Source: Eleusine coracana subsp. coracana
Lineage: Eukaryota > Streptophyta > Magnoliopsida > Poales > Poaceae
DNA length: 64,000 nucleotides
Reading direction: 5' to 3'
Assembly: GCA_032690845.1 (NCBI GenBank)
Contig: CM064434.1
Coordinates: 10,108,108 to 10,172,107 of the forward strand
Positions 32,192 to 45,800 of the stretch are shown here, one piece after another. The translations under genes and the position numbers were made by a program. Below the pieces are notes generated by a model. It saw nothing but the letters and a program-made list of their open reading frames with translations, made no database searches and was not told the DNA's origin. Every line of letters begins with the position of its first letter. Positions within the stretch are counted from its first letter, which is position 1.

Positions 32192-35132
32192 TGTGACAGA
32201 ACCACCTCACAATGGAGAAATCCCATCGCTAGGATCATTCTTTGGTGGTGACATGCGTTATGATGTTATATAGTACAACACATGACATGAATAATGTAGT
32301 TTACAACATGACATAGATAGAGTATAGAGTTTTACATAAATCCTATTTAAAGTTTAAAACTAGAGTTTTGATAAAAGTGTGGAAACGAATAGTTCAACAA
32401 TAATAAAAGTTTCAACGAAATGATTATGATACATTTGCCTCTCATGACAATACAAATAAGACATCTAGCCATGACAGATGCCTTTCCCATGACACCGTAC
32501 CGACAATCAGAAGATCACTCCTCACCATGGTTGGCGCACAACTCTCACTCGATGTTCCAACAGTCGGGATGCTAGCCTTCCTAGTGGAATCTTCCACCAC
32601 AATGACATTCCCCGCCCTGATCATTTGAAAATGACATAGAGCCACGCCCTGAGCAACTAATACTAAAAAAGATTTACCCGTCATAAATGTCAACTATAGC
32701 CGACTCCTAGACATGCAAAGGCTAAGGGTAGTGTTTATGTGGTCAAAAAGCCAGCCTATGAGTAAATCCTTATTTTTTAAGTTTTAGCATTAAGTTAATT
32801 TGTCATGCATAATAATAAATTTAGTTTGCACTATAATTACATCAAACATGGTTGCAATACAAGATAATTAAATCAAAGCAACAAAATTAAACCCATTCAT
32901 CATGTTGCTCTACTTACTACGTCTCGGAGCAATGACCAAGTGATACTCGTTACTCTGAGGGGCAGTGGTTTGAATTGATTTACATCTTGTAGGAGAAACC
33001 TGTTTGCATGCCACATACGCGCTTCGCAGAAGCCACATGAGGCAACCTTTCACTTCGGTGCCCCAAGGTCGGTCCAGGTCCTATCACCCCCTGGAAGGGT
33101 CCCCCAACACGATGCATCCTAGACGACATCCGTGAGTGGATTGCTCCCTCCCCTCGGTTCCAAATTTCCACCCAATTGAAAGAGGATAGGTTATCATCCA
33201 ACCATGCAACAATCATTGCTACATCAGTTTACTGGGCTCATAACTCTAGCATGCAAACAATACGTTCAAACTTGATCCCATGGGTCACACACGATGCGGG
33301 CCTTACACGACATAGAGGGGGCTACTACCTTGAAGACTTTGTTCTTCCCTTTCCACCTAGTTATTCGTCTGGTCTCCATTTGTTATCTGATCCACGACTC
33401 TACCATAACCATTCCCAAGTGAGATATATGACTTAACTTTGAGTGGTCTCCATACCACTCGATGACTCGTCGCCCTAATTAAGCAAAGCCACTAACAAGC
33501 TATGGTTAAAATCATATAACAGGATTCCTACTGCATGCTAGGTTTTCAATCAACACCTATGAACCTAATGCACAGATAAACCAACATCACACTAGCTAGT
33601 GATAAAATAAAAGATATCAAAACTTGGTGGGATGCACTGGGACTTGCCTTGAGCTAGCTCATGGTTATCAGGGTCACCTTCACCTTTTGGCTCCTACACA
33701 GTCTCTCACCGTTGTTCACCTCAGGATATACATGATGCAAATGATGATGATATGCATAAGAGATAATGCGAGATACTTTATTAATAAAATGTGTACTGTT
33801 ATGATGTATAAAATATGTGTTCAATTTACAGATTAGTAAGGAATTAGTTTAATTTGCCTATTATCTTTATTAGCTCCATTTTGTTAATATGTCGTATGTA
33901 TAATTAAGGGTATGTGCATAAGTCAAATTGAATATTATGAGTGAATATGAAACATGGTCAGTGACAGTAACGAAATAATAGTCCAAGGAGCAGGGATGTT
34001 GCTAGGCATAAAATCCTTGCATGTGAAATAGGGCTAAGTTACTTGACCATATGAATATGTGCATAAATAAGCTCATAGAACAAAATAATTCATTTAACAT
34101 GGTTCTGGACAACTTATGCTCATGAGCAATTTAGTATAAGTAGAACATACTAGGGCTAATTTTTGTGTCAAGTTTCATTGACATGCATGGGGCCAAATAA
34201 TTTAAATAATTAATTTAGTGTAAAAACTAAATAATTTCTACATGTCAAAATAATGGAGATTAAAACATGATATTTTTAGTTGAGCTCAGGGATGACTAAA
34301 AGTGACCACATGACAAAGGCCATGAATTTATCAATTTAATAAATCAAGATAGGGATTTATTTATGTTTTTCCTATTAATTTTGGATCCGGTGCACATATT
34401 AACATACATGGTCTTTTAGTATTTTTTTCTAAAATACTACAAGGTTCAGGATCTCAGAGAATTTTATTTTTCCTCAAAACACTTAGTAATTATTTAATTA
34501 TGTATTTTACAAGTTTTAATCAATTCTTGTCATTTATAAATAAAAACCGACAACTAACTGGGCCAGGGCCAATGACACACTAGCTACACAGAGGGCCACA
34601 TGATGGATTGCCGTAGGGGATTTGGCCCAGCTGCAGCTGAAGCTCAGCCATGAAGGCCGGAGCTTGCCGGAGTTGGCGACGTGCCACGTCTGGCCGGAAC
34701 AGAGCCAAACGGCCACGAAAAATTCCAAATGAAATAACCTAAGCGAAGCTTAGATCGACGCGCACCCAGTTGAGTTGTTCCTTGGAGCTGGAGGTGACAG
34801 GAGTATGGCCGGAGGGGAGCTCAACGGAGCTTTGGAAGATCTTCGGTTTTTGAATTATTGCGGCTTCGAGGGACGAGACTTGGTCGGGTGGAAGAGGAGG
34901 GTAAGGCAAAGAGTTTGAGCCGACTGATATGTGGCAGGAGGGCATCAGGCGACGGTGCTTCAAGCTTACCGAGTTCATAACAATGTTGATGATGACTTCA
35001 GGTGGAAGAAAGAAGAAAGAGAGAGAGGTCCCAAAATAGAAAAAAGGAGAGAGGCTAAAACGGGGAGGGTTGATCAGGCACGCTGTCAGACCGACCGGGA
35101 GGCATGCTACCGGCAAGGTTCAAGAAGTCACT

Positions 35133-35302
35133 GGAACCGGCCGGCTCGGTTTGGCTAAAAACCGGCCGATTAACAGATTAACAGGGGAACCGGTCGGCTA
35201 ACCGTTTAGCTACAGTAACTAGTTACAGTTAGTCGGGCTCAGTCAGTTAGGGCGACCGGCCAGGACCGGCTTCCCGGTTAACCGAGATAACCGGCCGGTT
35301 CC
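35133..35302. repeat. 170-bp segment ending in ACCGGCCGGT inverted repeats
   Basis: GGAACCGGCCGG (35133-35144) and CCGGCCGGTTCC (35291-35302) are perfect 12-bp inverted repeats. Many CCGGTT/AACCGG words recur between them. It could be a small foldback insertion or an LTR regulatory array. Confidence 0.6.
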
Positions 35303-35332
35303 ATCTAGTTCTTGAAACCCTGGCCGCCGGTA

Positions 35333-35508
35333 TATTGCCACCACATGACGCGTTGACGACGGAAACTCAGACCCATGCAGGAGTGTGAGGAAGAAGACTC
35401 TCATGAGTGGGACCCATGTGTATTGCCACCACATGGCATGTTGACGACAGAAGCCCGGACCCATGCAGGAGTGTGAGGAAGAAGACTCTCATGAGTGGGA
35501 CCCATGTG
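35333..35508 (+). repeat. Tandem duplication, 2 x 88 bp
   Basis: Copies at 35333-35420 and 35421-35508 start TATTGCCACCACATG and end GAGTGGGACCCATGTG, and differ at only a few positions. The duplication is recent and lies inside the solo LTR. Confidence 0.85.
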
Positions 35509-35977
35509 ATTTTTCTTTCTCATTGGTTTTTGAAATTGCTCTCATTTGTTAATTTCATATCTTTAATTCTATAGCTCATCTGCAAAAAATAAAAATATAT
35601 GCTCGTTCACCATGATGTGCTCTTAATTTAGAAAATATGTTTTTCCACAGTTGACAATTGAATTTAAATGGAATGTTTCTAATGTGGGTTGTTTTAAAAC
35701 CTTTAGTCATTTATTTGGGGCATCAAACCTTGCATAAAAATTATGATTCTTTGCTTAAAATTATATTTCTGCATTCCCCTACAACATATATTTTTAGTGA
35801 CACTATGTTGTGTTCAAAATATTTGACTGATAATTCAAATGTGATTCAAATTTTATCAAATTTCATGCAAATGATATTTAAATGATTTTAAACTTTGTGA
35901 GTGGGTTCATTTTATATAAAAGGAAATGCATATAGCTTATATGTTGGTTTCCTTGACACCCTAGGTGTCACGCCGAA

Positions 35978-36856
35978 CTTCCATCATTAATTTCCATTGC
36001 GAACTTCCATCAACTTCAAAACATTCGTCGTGGAATTCAAAACTTCCTCGAGGTTCAGAAGAGTTGTTTCTTGGATCTCCTTTGTGCCCTTTTTGACATC
36101 ATTGAGCATCCTTGATGTGTGCCATCATTTTGAATCATTTTTAGGATTATCATATAATGAGTTGGTGTGTACTCTTGGTTTTTTGATTAGAGGTACATCG
36201 GGTTCAAATTTAGACATAGGCTAAGTTTTCATGAAGAATTTTTATTGGCTTCCATTCACCCTTCGTCCCCTCTAGTCGTTTTTCTCAGTCCTTTAGTTTT
36301 TTTTTTACTTTCAAACATCATTCTTCATCTTTTATTTTATTATAAAATTATATAAATATTAAAATAGTTATGTCATGATGAAAATATCTTATATTATAAA
36401 ATAAATTATTTAAAAAATTGAATATGACGACTGGTCAATCACAACGTTTAAAAAAAATGACACTCTTCCGGTAGTAGTAAAAACAAATCCATGTTTGACA
36501 AGCCAAAAGTTAAAGCCGCGTCGGAGAACCATGCGTCGCTTTTTAGTGTCCTTGTACAAGTCAGTCGAGCACTGTGTTATGAACCTTAGAACGTTCTAAA
36601 ACTTGAATGTTTATACTCGTTAAAGGGGTCCAACAGAAGTATAGAACCAACTCTCATCTTAGAATACAAAGGGAGGGAATGAACAAAAGAAATAATTATA
36701 ATTCATCACAGTATCATATTTCAACAGAAAGTGCACTACCTAACCATTTGGACAGTCAGAATCTTCTTCCCGTCAGCTCGGACAGTGACTGCTGCAGGGA
36801 ACTGCTGACCCAAAAGAATTCATGTTAAGAATCTGGTGTAATGAGTCAGGAGAACA
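35978..36856. other. 3' flank of CSLD gene, no gene seen
   Basis: AT-rich sequence with a T-run near 36296-36306 and a small MITE-like AT-rich patch at about 36300-36480. No coding signal. Confidence 0.4.
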
Positions 36857-36890
36857 TTACCAATCTGCGACATTAGAGACGTACGGCCAG

Positions 36891-39800
36891 TTAATGGCCG
36901 CCCACCACAGCAAAGTCGTGATGGCGAGGAGGCCTGACTAGAAAGACGATAGCCGTCGTCCGCCCTTTTCTCCCCATCAAACCCTTGGCGCACGGGTACA
37001 GGTGAGCCAGCACCCAGAAGCTGAACAACACGCCACCAAGGATCCTGCTCCATTGGGGGATTTCACTGTATATTGCGCGCGTGAAGCCAACGACGATGGC
37101 AATCAGATTCACCATTATGATGACGATGGGCAGGATTATGAGTGATGTCAGCTTGAAATCGTCCACATCATTTCCACCAGACATGGATTTCAGTATGAAG
37201 GAGGTCTCAATGCCAGCAGTAACCTTGAGAAGTCCTTGGAGCATAGCAATAATGTGGGCACTCGTTCCCCCAATAAGCCAGAACTGCTCATTCCACCACC
37301 ATTCTTCCAAGCTAATTCCTGACCACTTGATCTCGAGCACCGCAAGCGTCGATGTGGTTAGACTGATGGCCAGCAGATAGGTCAGGAAGGTCAAACTGAG
37401 CTCCTGCACAATGAACTGTCCAGAGAAAAGGGAGAGCGCTGGCAGGAAGCAGTAGACAATCAGGAATATAGATATGAATGGGCAGATGCCGAGGTTCAGG
37501 TATGGAATCTTCTGAAGGAACTTCATCCTTCGGCTTGCCAGCAGTGCATTGTTGCGGGAGAAGAAGATTTCAATTGAAGCACTAGACCACCGGAGCACCT
37601 GGTGCAGCCGGTCAGTAAGATTGATAGATGTGGTGCCACGGAAAGCATCACGCTTGGTGATACAGTACACTGATTTCCATCCACGGCTGTGCATTTGGTA
37701 CCCAGTAACCAGATCCTCTGTGACTGAACCATAGATCCAACCAACACGCCGACCCCATTCAGTCTTGTTTTCATAGTCGCATGAGATGACACTGATGGCC
37801 TCAGCAATCGTGTAGGCATCTAAAATGTCGCGAGGGATAGTGAGAGCACCAGGAGGGCGGCCATTCTTGACACTAGGGTAATCAGATAATGGGCGCCCTT
37901 GGAATTCAGCAATTGGAATAGAATTGATGACGAAGGACGACCTACCAAACTTCTTATACGTTTCATCCTCATCGTAGTCTTCCATTCGCAGAAAATCAGT
38001 CTCTTCCGGTGCAGCAACTGAACTTTTGATCTTGCGTCTCTGGCGGAAGCAACAGCTGCTGCAGCCACCATGCTCCTTGAAGCGTGGCGGATCAAATCCA
38101 TATAGAGCTATCCGGCGGAAAAGACAGCCAGTTCCAACACAGACTGGCCCCATGATGCCATCCAGTGCACGCATGTTGACATCAAAGAAGAAAGTGTTGT
38201 GATTGGCATACAGATCTGATGGATCAATGCCCTCAAACCGTTGCGGGAACTGCACGTAGCCAATACGATCACCACTACCGTCCATCATGAAGCACATACC
38301 TTCACGGAATGCTTGGGAGTTGTAAACATAGTGGTCACAGTCAAGTTTAAGGATGAAAGGGGCATTTGACATGACAGCAGATACACGAACTAGGGCATTC
38401 ATCGCACCGGCCTTCTTGTTGTGGTCATATCCAGGACGCTTTTCTCGGGACACGTAGACCAGCATTGGCAAACGGATGTCTACCTCAGTAAAGTCGATAA
38501 ATCTGCCTTCTTCTCCCGTGGTGCCGTATAAGGGATCGTCACTAGGAGGTTGAAGCATAACCTGAAGTAGAAGAACAAATCAATCAGGCCATCTTCTTCC
38601 TTAGGTGATTACCAGAATAGCAGGTTCAAAATAAGCTCCCTCCATACTAAAAATTAGTCGTTTTGGACATTGACATGGTATTCAAAATACAACTTTAACT
38701 ACTATTTTTTACTACTCATGCCATTTGGAGACGAATATACTCATGCCATTTTTACATTTTCAAAAATAACACATAAAAATTTATTTGCAATCAAAATTTA
38801 AAATGTTTGAGTTAGTACAACCTTAGAATCTGACCTGTTTCTTGCGAATGGAGGGTGTATTTTACTGCTTGCAACTACCTAATTTGTTTACATTATCAGA
38901 ATTGATCATGGCTTGGTCAAAATAACCGGGTCCTAAAGGGGTTAACAACCCATTTAAGAGCAAGACCAATGAAGTCGCCAACTGCCGGCTCTTTACGAGA
39001 GCCACATCATCTATATCGACAGCAATAAATTGCCCATATAATGGTTAGGCTATGAAGCGGACTATTAGTTTGTTTTGTGGAATATTAAAATACTAATGCC
39101 TGCATGGTTATTGGCCGGATCTGGGCACTTTTCTTGGGCAGCCTCTTTGAGCCGGCGCTTGACGAAGAGCCTGCTCTCTTCTCTCTCTACTGTTTTTGCA
39201 CTTCCAGCTAGGATTTTCATGACATGGACAACTATTTAGTCTGCTGACTAGGACTCACTATACTTGCTCTAAGGCACATGATCGATGGGCTCAAGGCCCG
39301 ACAAAGAGGATAGGTTCCTGCTTCCCCATGCCTATAAATATTAGACACGAATGATGAGATTAAGACTATCTAAGCAAACCCTAAGCACCCAATTCGATCC
39401 AGAGAGACATGGAGGAAGTGGAAGGCCACAGCAAGAGTTCTTCTATAGGAGAAAGATCAAGATCAAGGTGAAGAAGGGCGTCACATGGCTGCTGTAAACA
39501 GGCATGGGATGTCAACGGCTCTAAAGGGCAAGATCTACAACCAGTTTAGTTCCCATTAATCAAAATTAGGTGTTGTCGTTTATTGGGCTAGATAAATCCT
39601 TATGATGTAGTAACGTCATGTTGATACAGTCTGCAAATGTTCAAAAAGGTGAGGCAATTGTGAGGGTGATATGTAGAGAGCGGCGAGGGATGCCGACGGC
39701 GAGGCATGATAGCCACGCCGGGTGGTGATTGCCTCTACGGTGCACTCGGCACTCCGTCAGATTACAGCTCAAGATCCCTCACCTACGATGTCGCACAAGC

Positions 39801-42800
39801 AGCAGGATCTAGTTAGAGGCAGAGCTCGCATGATATCAATCATGACAGATATAGGTTCTGTGCCACAACCTAAATGCTCATCAAAGCCGCCTTAGCCAGC
39901 AGGTCTGCCTTCAACTCTAGGCAGATTTTGGTCAATCGAGGAAGAATCAGACAACAACAGCGAGTGTGAAGATTTGGGAGTAGCTGAGACGCTGAGATAC
40001 ATGCCAGTGTGGTTGCATGTTCCCCGCTTCCTGGCGGTGAGGTCATTTCTTCTCCGGTGGTGGTGCAAGATCTCGAAGGCGCCATCTTGATGGGCAAGAC
40101 CTTGGCATAGCCCTCTGATGGCAGACCAAGCATCTGGTGGCCTTGGTGTAAGCCATGGAGGGGGCAACTACCTCCACCTAGGGAATCCTCGGTGAGATAT
40201 TTTGGGGTTTTCATGATGCCATCTCTTTAGAGGGCCAGCATGGCCTTGATGGGAGGGTCGTCGGAGATCGCCAAGTCACATGGATCACCCAAGATTCATG
40301 ATTTGATTTCTCTGTGAGATGATTCAAACCCCCATGAAACTCTCCGACCAAGGCCTCGGTCCAGTGGGCCGCACAGGCCCATTAGCCCATTACGTAGCTA
40401 AACGACATGTCAAAGTTGCATTTGTGCGCAATTCACTCCTACGGTTCGCTCTAGGAGTCCTCGTTCATATACCAACATCATAATGATCAAGAACGGAGGT
40501 GGTGCTCCTCGTCCTAGCGCGACAGGCCTACGCCACCTTGCCGGTTACATACAGGGAGAGGGGGTGGGGTGTGGAGGCGATTGCGACAAAGGTCGTGGCC
40601 GGGGGCGCGAGGAAGGCCAACCCCTTGGTGGAGGCCGCATCAAAGGTGGGGCCGATTCAGGTGGCCACGATGGCAATGGCTACGCTGGTGTCGGCATGGG
40701 TGGCCATGATGGCTGTAGCCATTCGCGGATGTGGCGAATATAAGAGGCCATGGTGGAAGTGCTAGCGGCCATATTCACGATAATAGGGGTGGTGGACTAG
40801 GTGGCCATGGGTCTTGTCATGGCGGAACTGATGTTGCCAAGCCTGCATCTGTGTAAGGATTGAGTGACCGAGAAGGGGGGGGGGGAGGGTTTGAATCAGA
40901 AACTCATACGAATATCTTTTTCGCTAACATCTAAACCGAACACTCAAAATAACTCCTATGCAATTCTAGAGAGAGCACACTAGCATGATACATGATCCTA
41001 TAAAGGTAACAACAACCTATCCATGCTAGTGTATCACATACCAATACAACTTCTATGCAAGTTAGTGATTAATCCAAGTAACCAATCACTACATCTGGTA
41101 AGGGTCCTATGCATACAAGTCTAGTAGATAAGAACAAGCCACAACAAGCAAGCACTTGATCAAGCAAGCAAGGGTGATTACTATTAGCAAGGTAAATGTG
41201 GAAATGTAAGTGCAAGTAGTAAAGGAGAGAGAGTCAAGAAATGCTTATGAGTTTTAGCCCGAGGTCTTGGAAGGGTGATGCCTTCCTCTACTTATCGTTG
41301 GATCGACTCCCGACAGAGTATTGATCCCTCCCGCAACTCAACAGTCGAGTCCTCGTATACAAGCCTATATCACTTCAAGATTGATACTGCATGACCACTA
41401 CTCATCAAGCCCAATACTCCTCGAGCAGCATAAGCTTGCCTCCCACAAGGGCTTGCTTTGCTCCTCGAGTCGGTGATGTCCACCTAAAGCACGGTCCATC
41501 CTCCAAGTGGACTCACGGGCTCCTCCCGCTGCGCTCATGGCAATGCTTTCTCCTAGGACACTCACCACTCCTTGAGTGCAAGCACAGGTTCTCACTCGTG
41601 ATGCCCTTTGGATGGAGGGCTCAAACCATGTACAAACTTGGCGAAGACTTCCACCATCTCCACCAGAAGCTCAACACCGACGCCTAGCCATCTAGGCACC
41701 GCCATATACCAAGAGTAACAAGCTTGGTATCCTCACTTGATCCACCCCTAGGCTAACCACCTAGCTAGATGCACACTTTGCCAAAGCTATCAATAGTCCT
41801 CTCCTTGATCTTGCTCTAGTTGTCTTGATCTTCAATACGATGAGCTTGTGTGGCTTGTAACTCCAAATATGTGTATATAACTTCCCTTGAGCTCCAACAA
41901 CCTCAAATGGCAATTTGGATAGTATATATAGGCCCAACCCCGAGACAAAGCCATTGGACCAAAGAATATATCCGTTATAGCTTTTCTGGGCAGCCACCAT
42001 AATATACGGTGAGGTCGCTGTAATATGGTATGACCTCGTCACAGCCTTCAATATTTTGGCCATAACTCCCAGCTCCGAACTCCGATTTAGGTACATGACC
42101 TGTGGATGGAAATCTTATGAAATTATCCACAACTTTCCTATTACATGCCCGGTCTGATTATGAATTTATCCAAACGTTATGGTCACCATAATATACAGTG
42201 ACACCATCGAACAAAATCCAGATTATGCTACTTCCTTTTGGCCATAACCTTTTGCTCCGAACTCCAATTACAGTGATATGGGACTTTCTAGAAAGCTTGT
42301 GAAGAGCTCTACAAGTTCCCAATGACATTTTGTGTTCAACACCATTTGATCAATCTTCAAAGCATGAGACAAGTCCGATTCAATGCTCTCTTTATCTCGG
42401 TTTCAGTCCATCAACAATTGGTCCTTCCATTGGTCTTTGAGCTTGCCAAGTCTAACGTGCATCATTACTGGGTAACCAACCCAAGGACACTAGATCAAGC
42501 TACTAAGCCCAAATCCCTGTTAATAGTACCACTTTTCCTATGTACTCAAGTCCTACATCTACAGTAAGTGTCCACCACACCTTGTGACACTTAGTTCTAG
42601 CAAGTCCTTAGCCTTGATCTATTTCATAGCCGGTCGATACTCCATCAGTCTTCATGTAGATCATTATACCTCCAATATCATTATGACCTTGAACATATAT
42701 GAATACCATTCCTTCATCGAAAGAGTCATAATGATCTTGTTTTTATGAAGGACAACACGATCTAAGCATCATCATATAATGTGAATGACACAAGCTAGCA

Positions 42801-45800
42801 CAAGACAACTTACCTATCCACTTAACTTGTCGAGGCCCAATGGTAGTATGTCAACTAAGTCGCCATAAGATGCACCGTATCATACAGTGGTTACGTCATA
42901 ATCTTCACAGTTTCATATGAGTCTTAGCCTCCTGGATCACCGTAGCTTACGTTGACACCGCCGTAGCTTCAACAGAATCATCCTTCATTTTGTTCCTTTC
43001 TCCTCTCTGGGTCACCGTACCTTATGGCAACGACACTGTAGATTCACCAGAGACATCCAGAATCTGGTCTTCACTCCTCCTTAACTCACCGTATCTTACA
43101 ATCACCTCTTAAGCTCCATCGACTTCGTCCATAAGCTTTGCTCCTGTCCATCGACTTGTGTTCCTGTTCCAGAGTCGAACTATTGTCCAGTCACCGTACG
43201 TTATGGTGACCACCACCATATCTTATGGTGATCCCCACTCATCCAGACCAGAGCCAAGGTTGCAGTATGGATTCTTCTAGACTCCATCCTCTTCACTCAC
43301 CGTATCATACAGTGACTGCACCATATCTTACGGTGACATTTGGAAGATCACCTTTATTCATTAATTACCTTGCAACCTTTGAGATAGCACTACATCCATG
43401 AGACTAAACAACTTGCACACTAGCAAACCTTGTTAGTCACATTGACTATGTTGACTTGAATCACCAAAACCTATTAACCCTACTCTAGGGTCATTGATCT
43501 TACAGCCTAGCCTGAAGGGTCAGGTTGTAGGCAGCAACAATGGTGGTTGGGTGGGAGACAGGATAGCGGCGCAAGATTTGGAGCAGCCAGAGCCCAAGAA
43601 AAAGAGGATGCTGAGATGCAACATATGTTCAGATGATCATTTCACTAATCAATGCCCTCAATTAACTTCATGGTCTCATGCCTTCGGCAACCTTCTGTGG
43701 CCCTGTTGGTGATGGACTTGGTTTCTTTGAGATTCTAATTGGTGGAGCAAATTTAGCAGTTACTTCTGAGCGTGATGCCGCCATAGCTTTGATCACAGTG
43801 GAGGTGGATGAGGTTTCACCAGATTTGTTAAGGTTGGAGCTCTCCTGCATTGTCCCTATTGATTGGGAGTGGGATGTCCAGGAGCACGACGATAAGACCT
43901 TTTTGGTCCAGTTCCCATGCCATATTGAGCTTTGACAAAATCATGGCTATTAGGAACATCACAACCAAGAACAAGGAAGGGGTCCTCTTGTTTGAAGCTC
44001 ACAATTCAGAGATATTGCCATGGATGTCCAGGGGCGGGGGGGGGGGGGGGGGGGCACCTGACACTCAACCCATTGACAAGTAGGACTCACCACCCGCCAT
44101 TGATAAGGATACAAACGACACTTATGGAGGAAGCAATTGAGAGAGAGCTTGTAATGACATTATTGAGGAGATTAGTTACAAGGTCATGTATGAGGATGAC
44201 GAGAGGCAGAATGTTATTACTCTAGTTTCTCAAGTTGTAGCAGGTGATGGCACATTGGAGGACACTGGAGCTACCTCCGCTGACCTACTCCTTGCCCTGG
44301 ATGCCGCTCTACACATTGGGGTTGCAGGGGACACTCTAGGTGGGGAGGAGGAACCACTAGCTCCTGTGACCATGCCTTAGATGGTGCAAGGCCTGGTTAG
44401 GCTGCAGCATGGTGGGCTAGACTCAGATACCCCTTCCATCGAGTATGTATCGTGCTTGCAACCAACGACAGTCGCACCCAACGCTGCTCCCAACACGCCT
44501 CTCGGGAGCCATGGAGCTCCTATAGCCGGGCTCACCAGGGCAACAACGCTCCCATTGGGTGTCCTTGCTGTGCATGCGGACCTCACTACAAGGGCGCTCT
44601 GTCACTCTTTGTTTCTGTCGAGCCTGCTCCACCACTCTTTGTGGAGGCCTTGATCTTGACTATTGGGGCTGCTGCACCATGGCCCCGGGTCTCTCTTAGA
44701 AAGGCGTCGAGCGCCAGGACGAAGGACTTCTCTTGTGGGGTCAAAGATTCCTACCACCTCACTGGTTAAACATGATGACCACACCTTGGATAAGATGGCG
44801 CGCATGGTGGCAAAGCACAATGTGGAATATACAGGTAAGGGTGCTTTCTTGCGCTTCTTTTCCTTACCCTCGAGTTTCTTCCAACTTAGATAAAGTAAGC
44901 ATTTCTATGGGTGCAAATGATAATGTACTTAGAACCTCCACCTTAGCAATCACAAAATTAGAAACTGGTAGACTAGAGTTGTCTAGAAAGAAGAAACTAT
45001 AGGAAAAAAGATAAAAAAAACCCTGGAAACATACCATCTTATTCCACAGATTACAATTATGGCTATCCTTAACCTTGTGGAGATAGTCAATCATTCCTCA
45101 TTGACATGTTTTATCACATAAAGATTTTGATATCTAGCTATACCATCACAGAAGATATCGCTCTTGTGGAAGTTAATTTTCAACCTAGAACGTTGCTCAA
45201 AAGCAGTAAGCAACAATTTCATGATTTTTTCTTGTTTGTAGTCATGATCGATAAAGATAATATTATTGTCTGCATATTACAAGATGGAAAGACCATCATC
45301 GATCAAGTGAGGAATGATTGCTGTCATTTGATCAACCTCTTTAGCCCTTTTAATAAGAATAGCTCACATATTTGTGACTATATTAAAAAGGATAGGAGAC
45401 ATATAATCCCGTTTTCTCATACCCCATCTAATTTGGATGTAGTGGCCAATGTCATCATCTACTTTGACCCCACACTCCCACTAGTGATCATTCCTTTGAC
45501 CCATCTGCACCACTTGGGTGAGAACCCTTTCATGCGCATTGTTTGTCGAAGGAATGACCATTTGACATTCATACGCCTTTTCAATTTCAATCTTAAAAGG
45601 TACCCCATCTCTTTTCTTGGTATGAAGTTCATGGATGCTTTTGTGGAGAATCACCACGCCCTTTATGATATTCCTACCAAGCATGAATGCAGTTTGAGAA
45701 GGGCTCCCTATCTTTGTGCCACTATGTTCAATCTATTGGTGCCAACTTTGGTAAAAATCTTGAAGCTGACGTTGAGGACACAAATAGACCTATATTGTTG

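Larger units (their letters stand above)
32192..35972 (-). mobile_element. Tekay/Del-like solo LTR (3.8 kb)
   Basis: The left edge is TGTGACAGAACCACC; on the minus strand this is the LTR end, GGTGGTTCTGTCACA. The right edge is CCTAGGTGTCACG, a CG where CA is expected; on the minus strand it begins (C)GTGACACC. It is flanked by CTGAA (32187-32191) and CCGAA (35973-35977), a 5-bp duplication with one change. The flanks share an ACTTCCATCAT-rich sequence, as if one repeat was split by the insertion. No internal region or second LTR is present. Inside lies a GC-rich block (34550-35330) like that in the LTR at 26154-29440. Confidence 0.5.
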
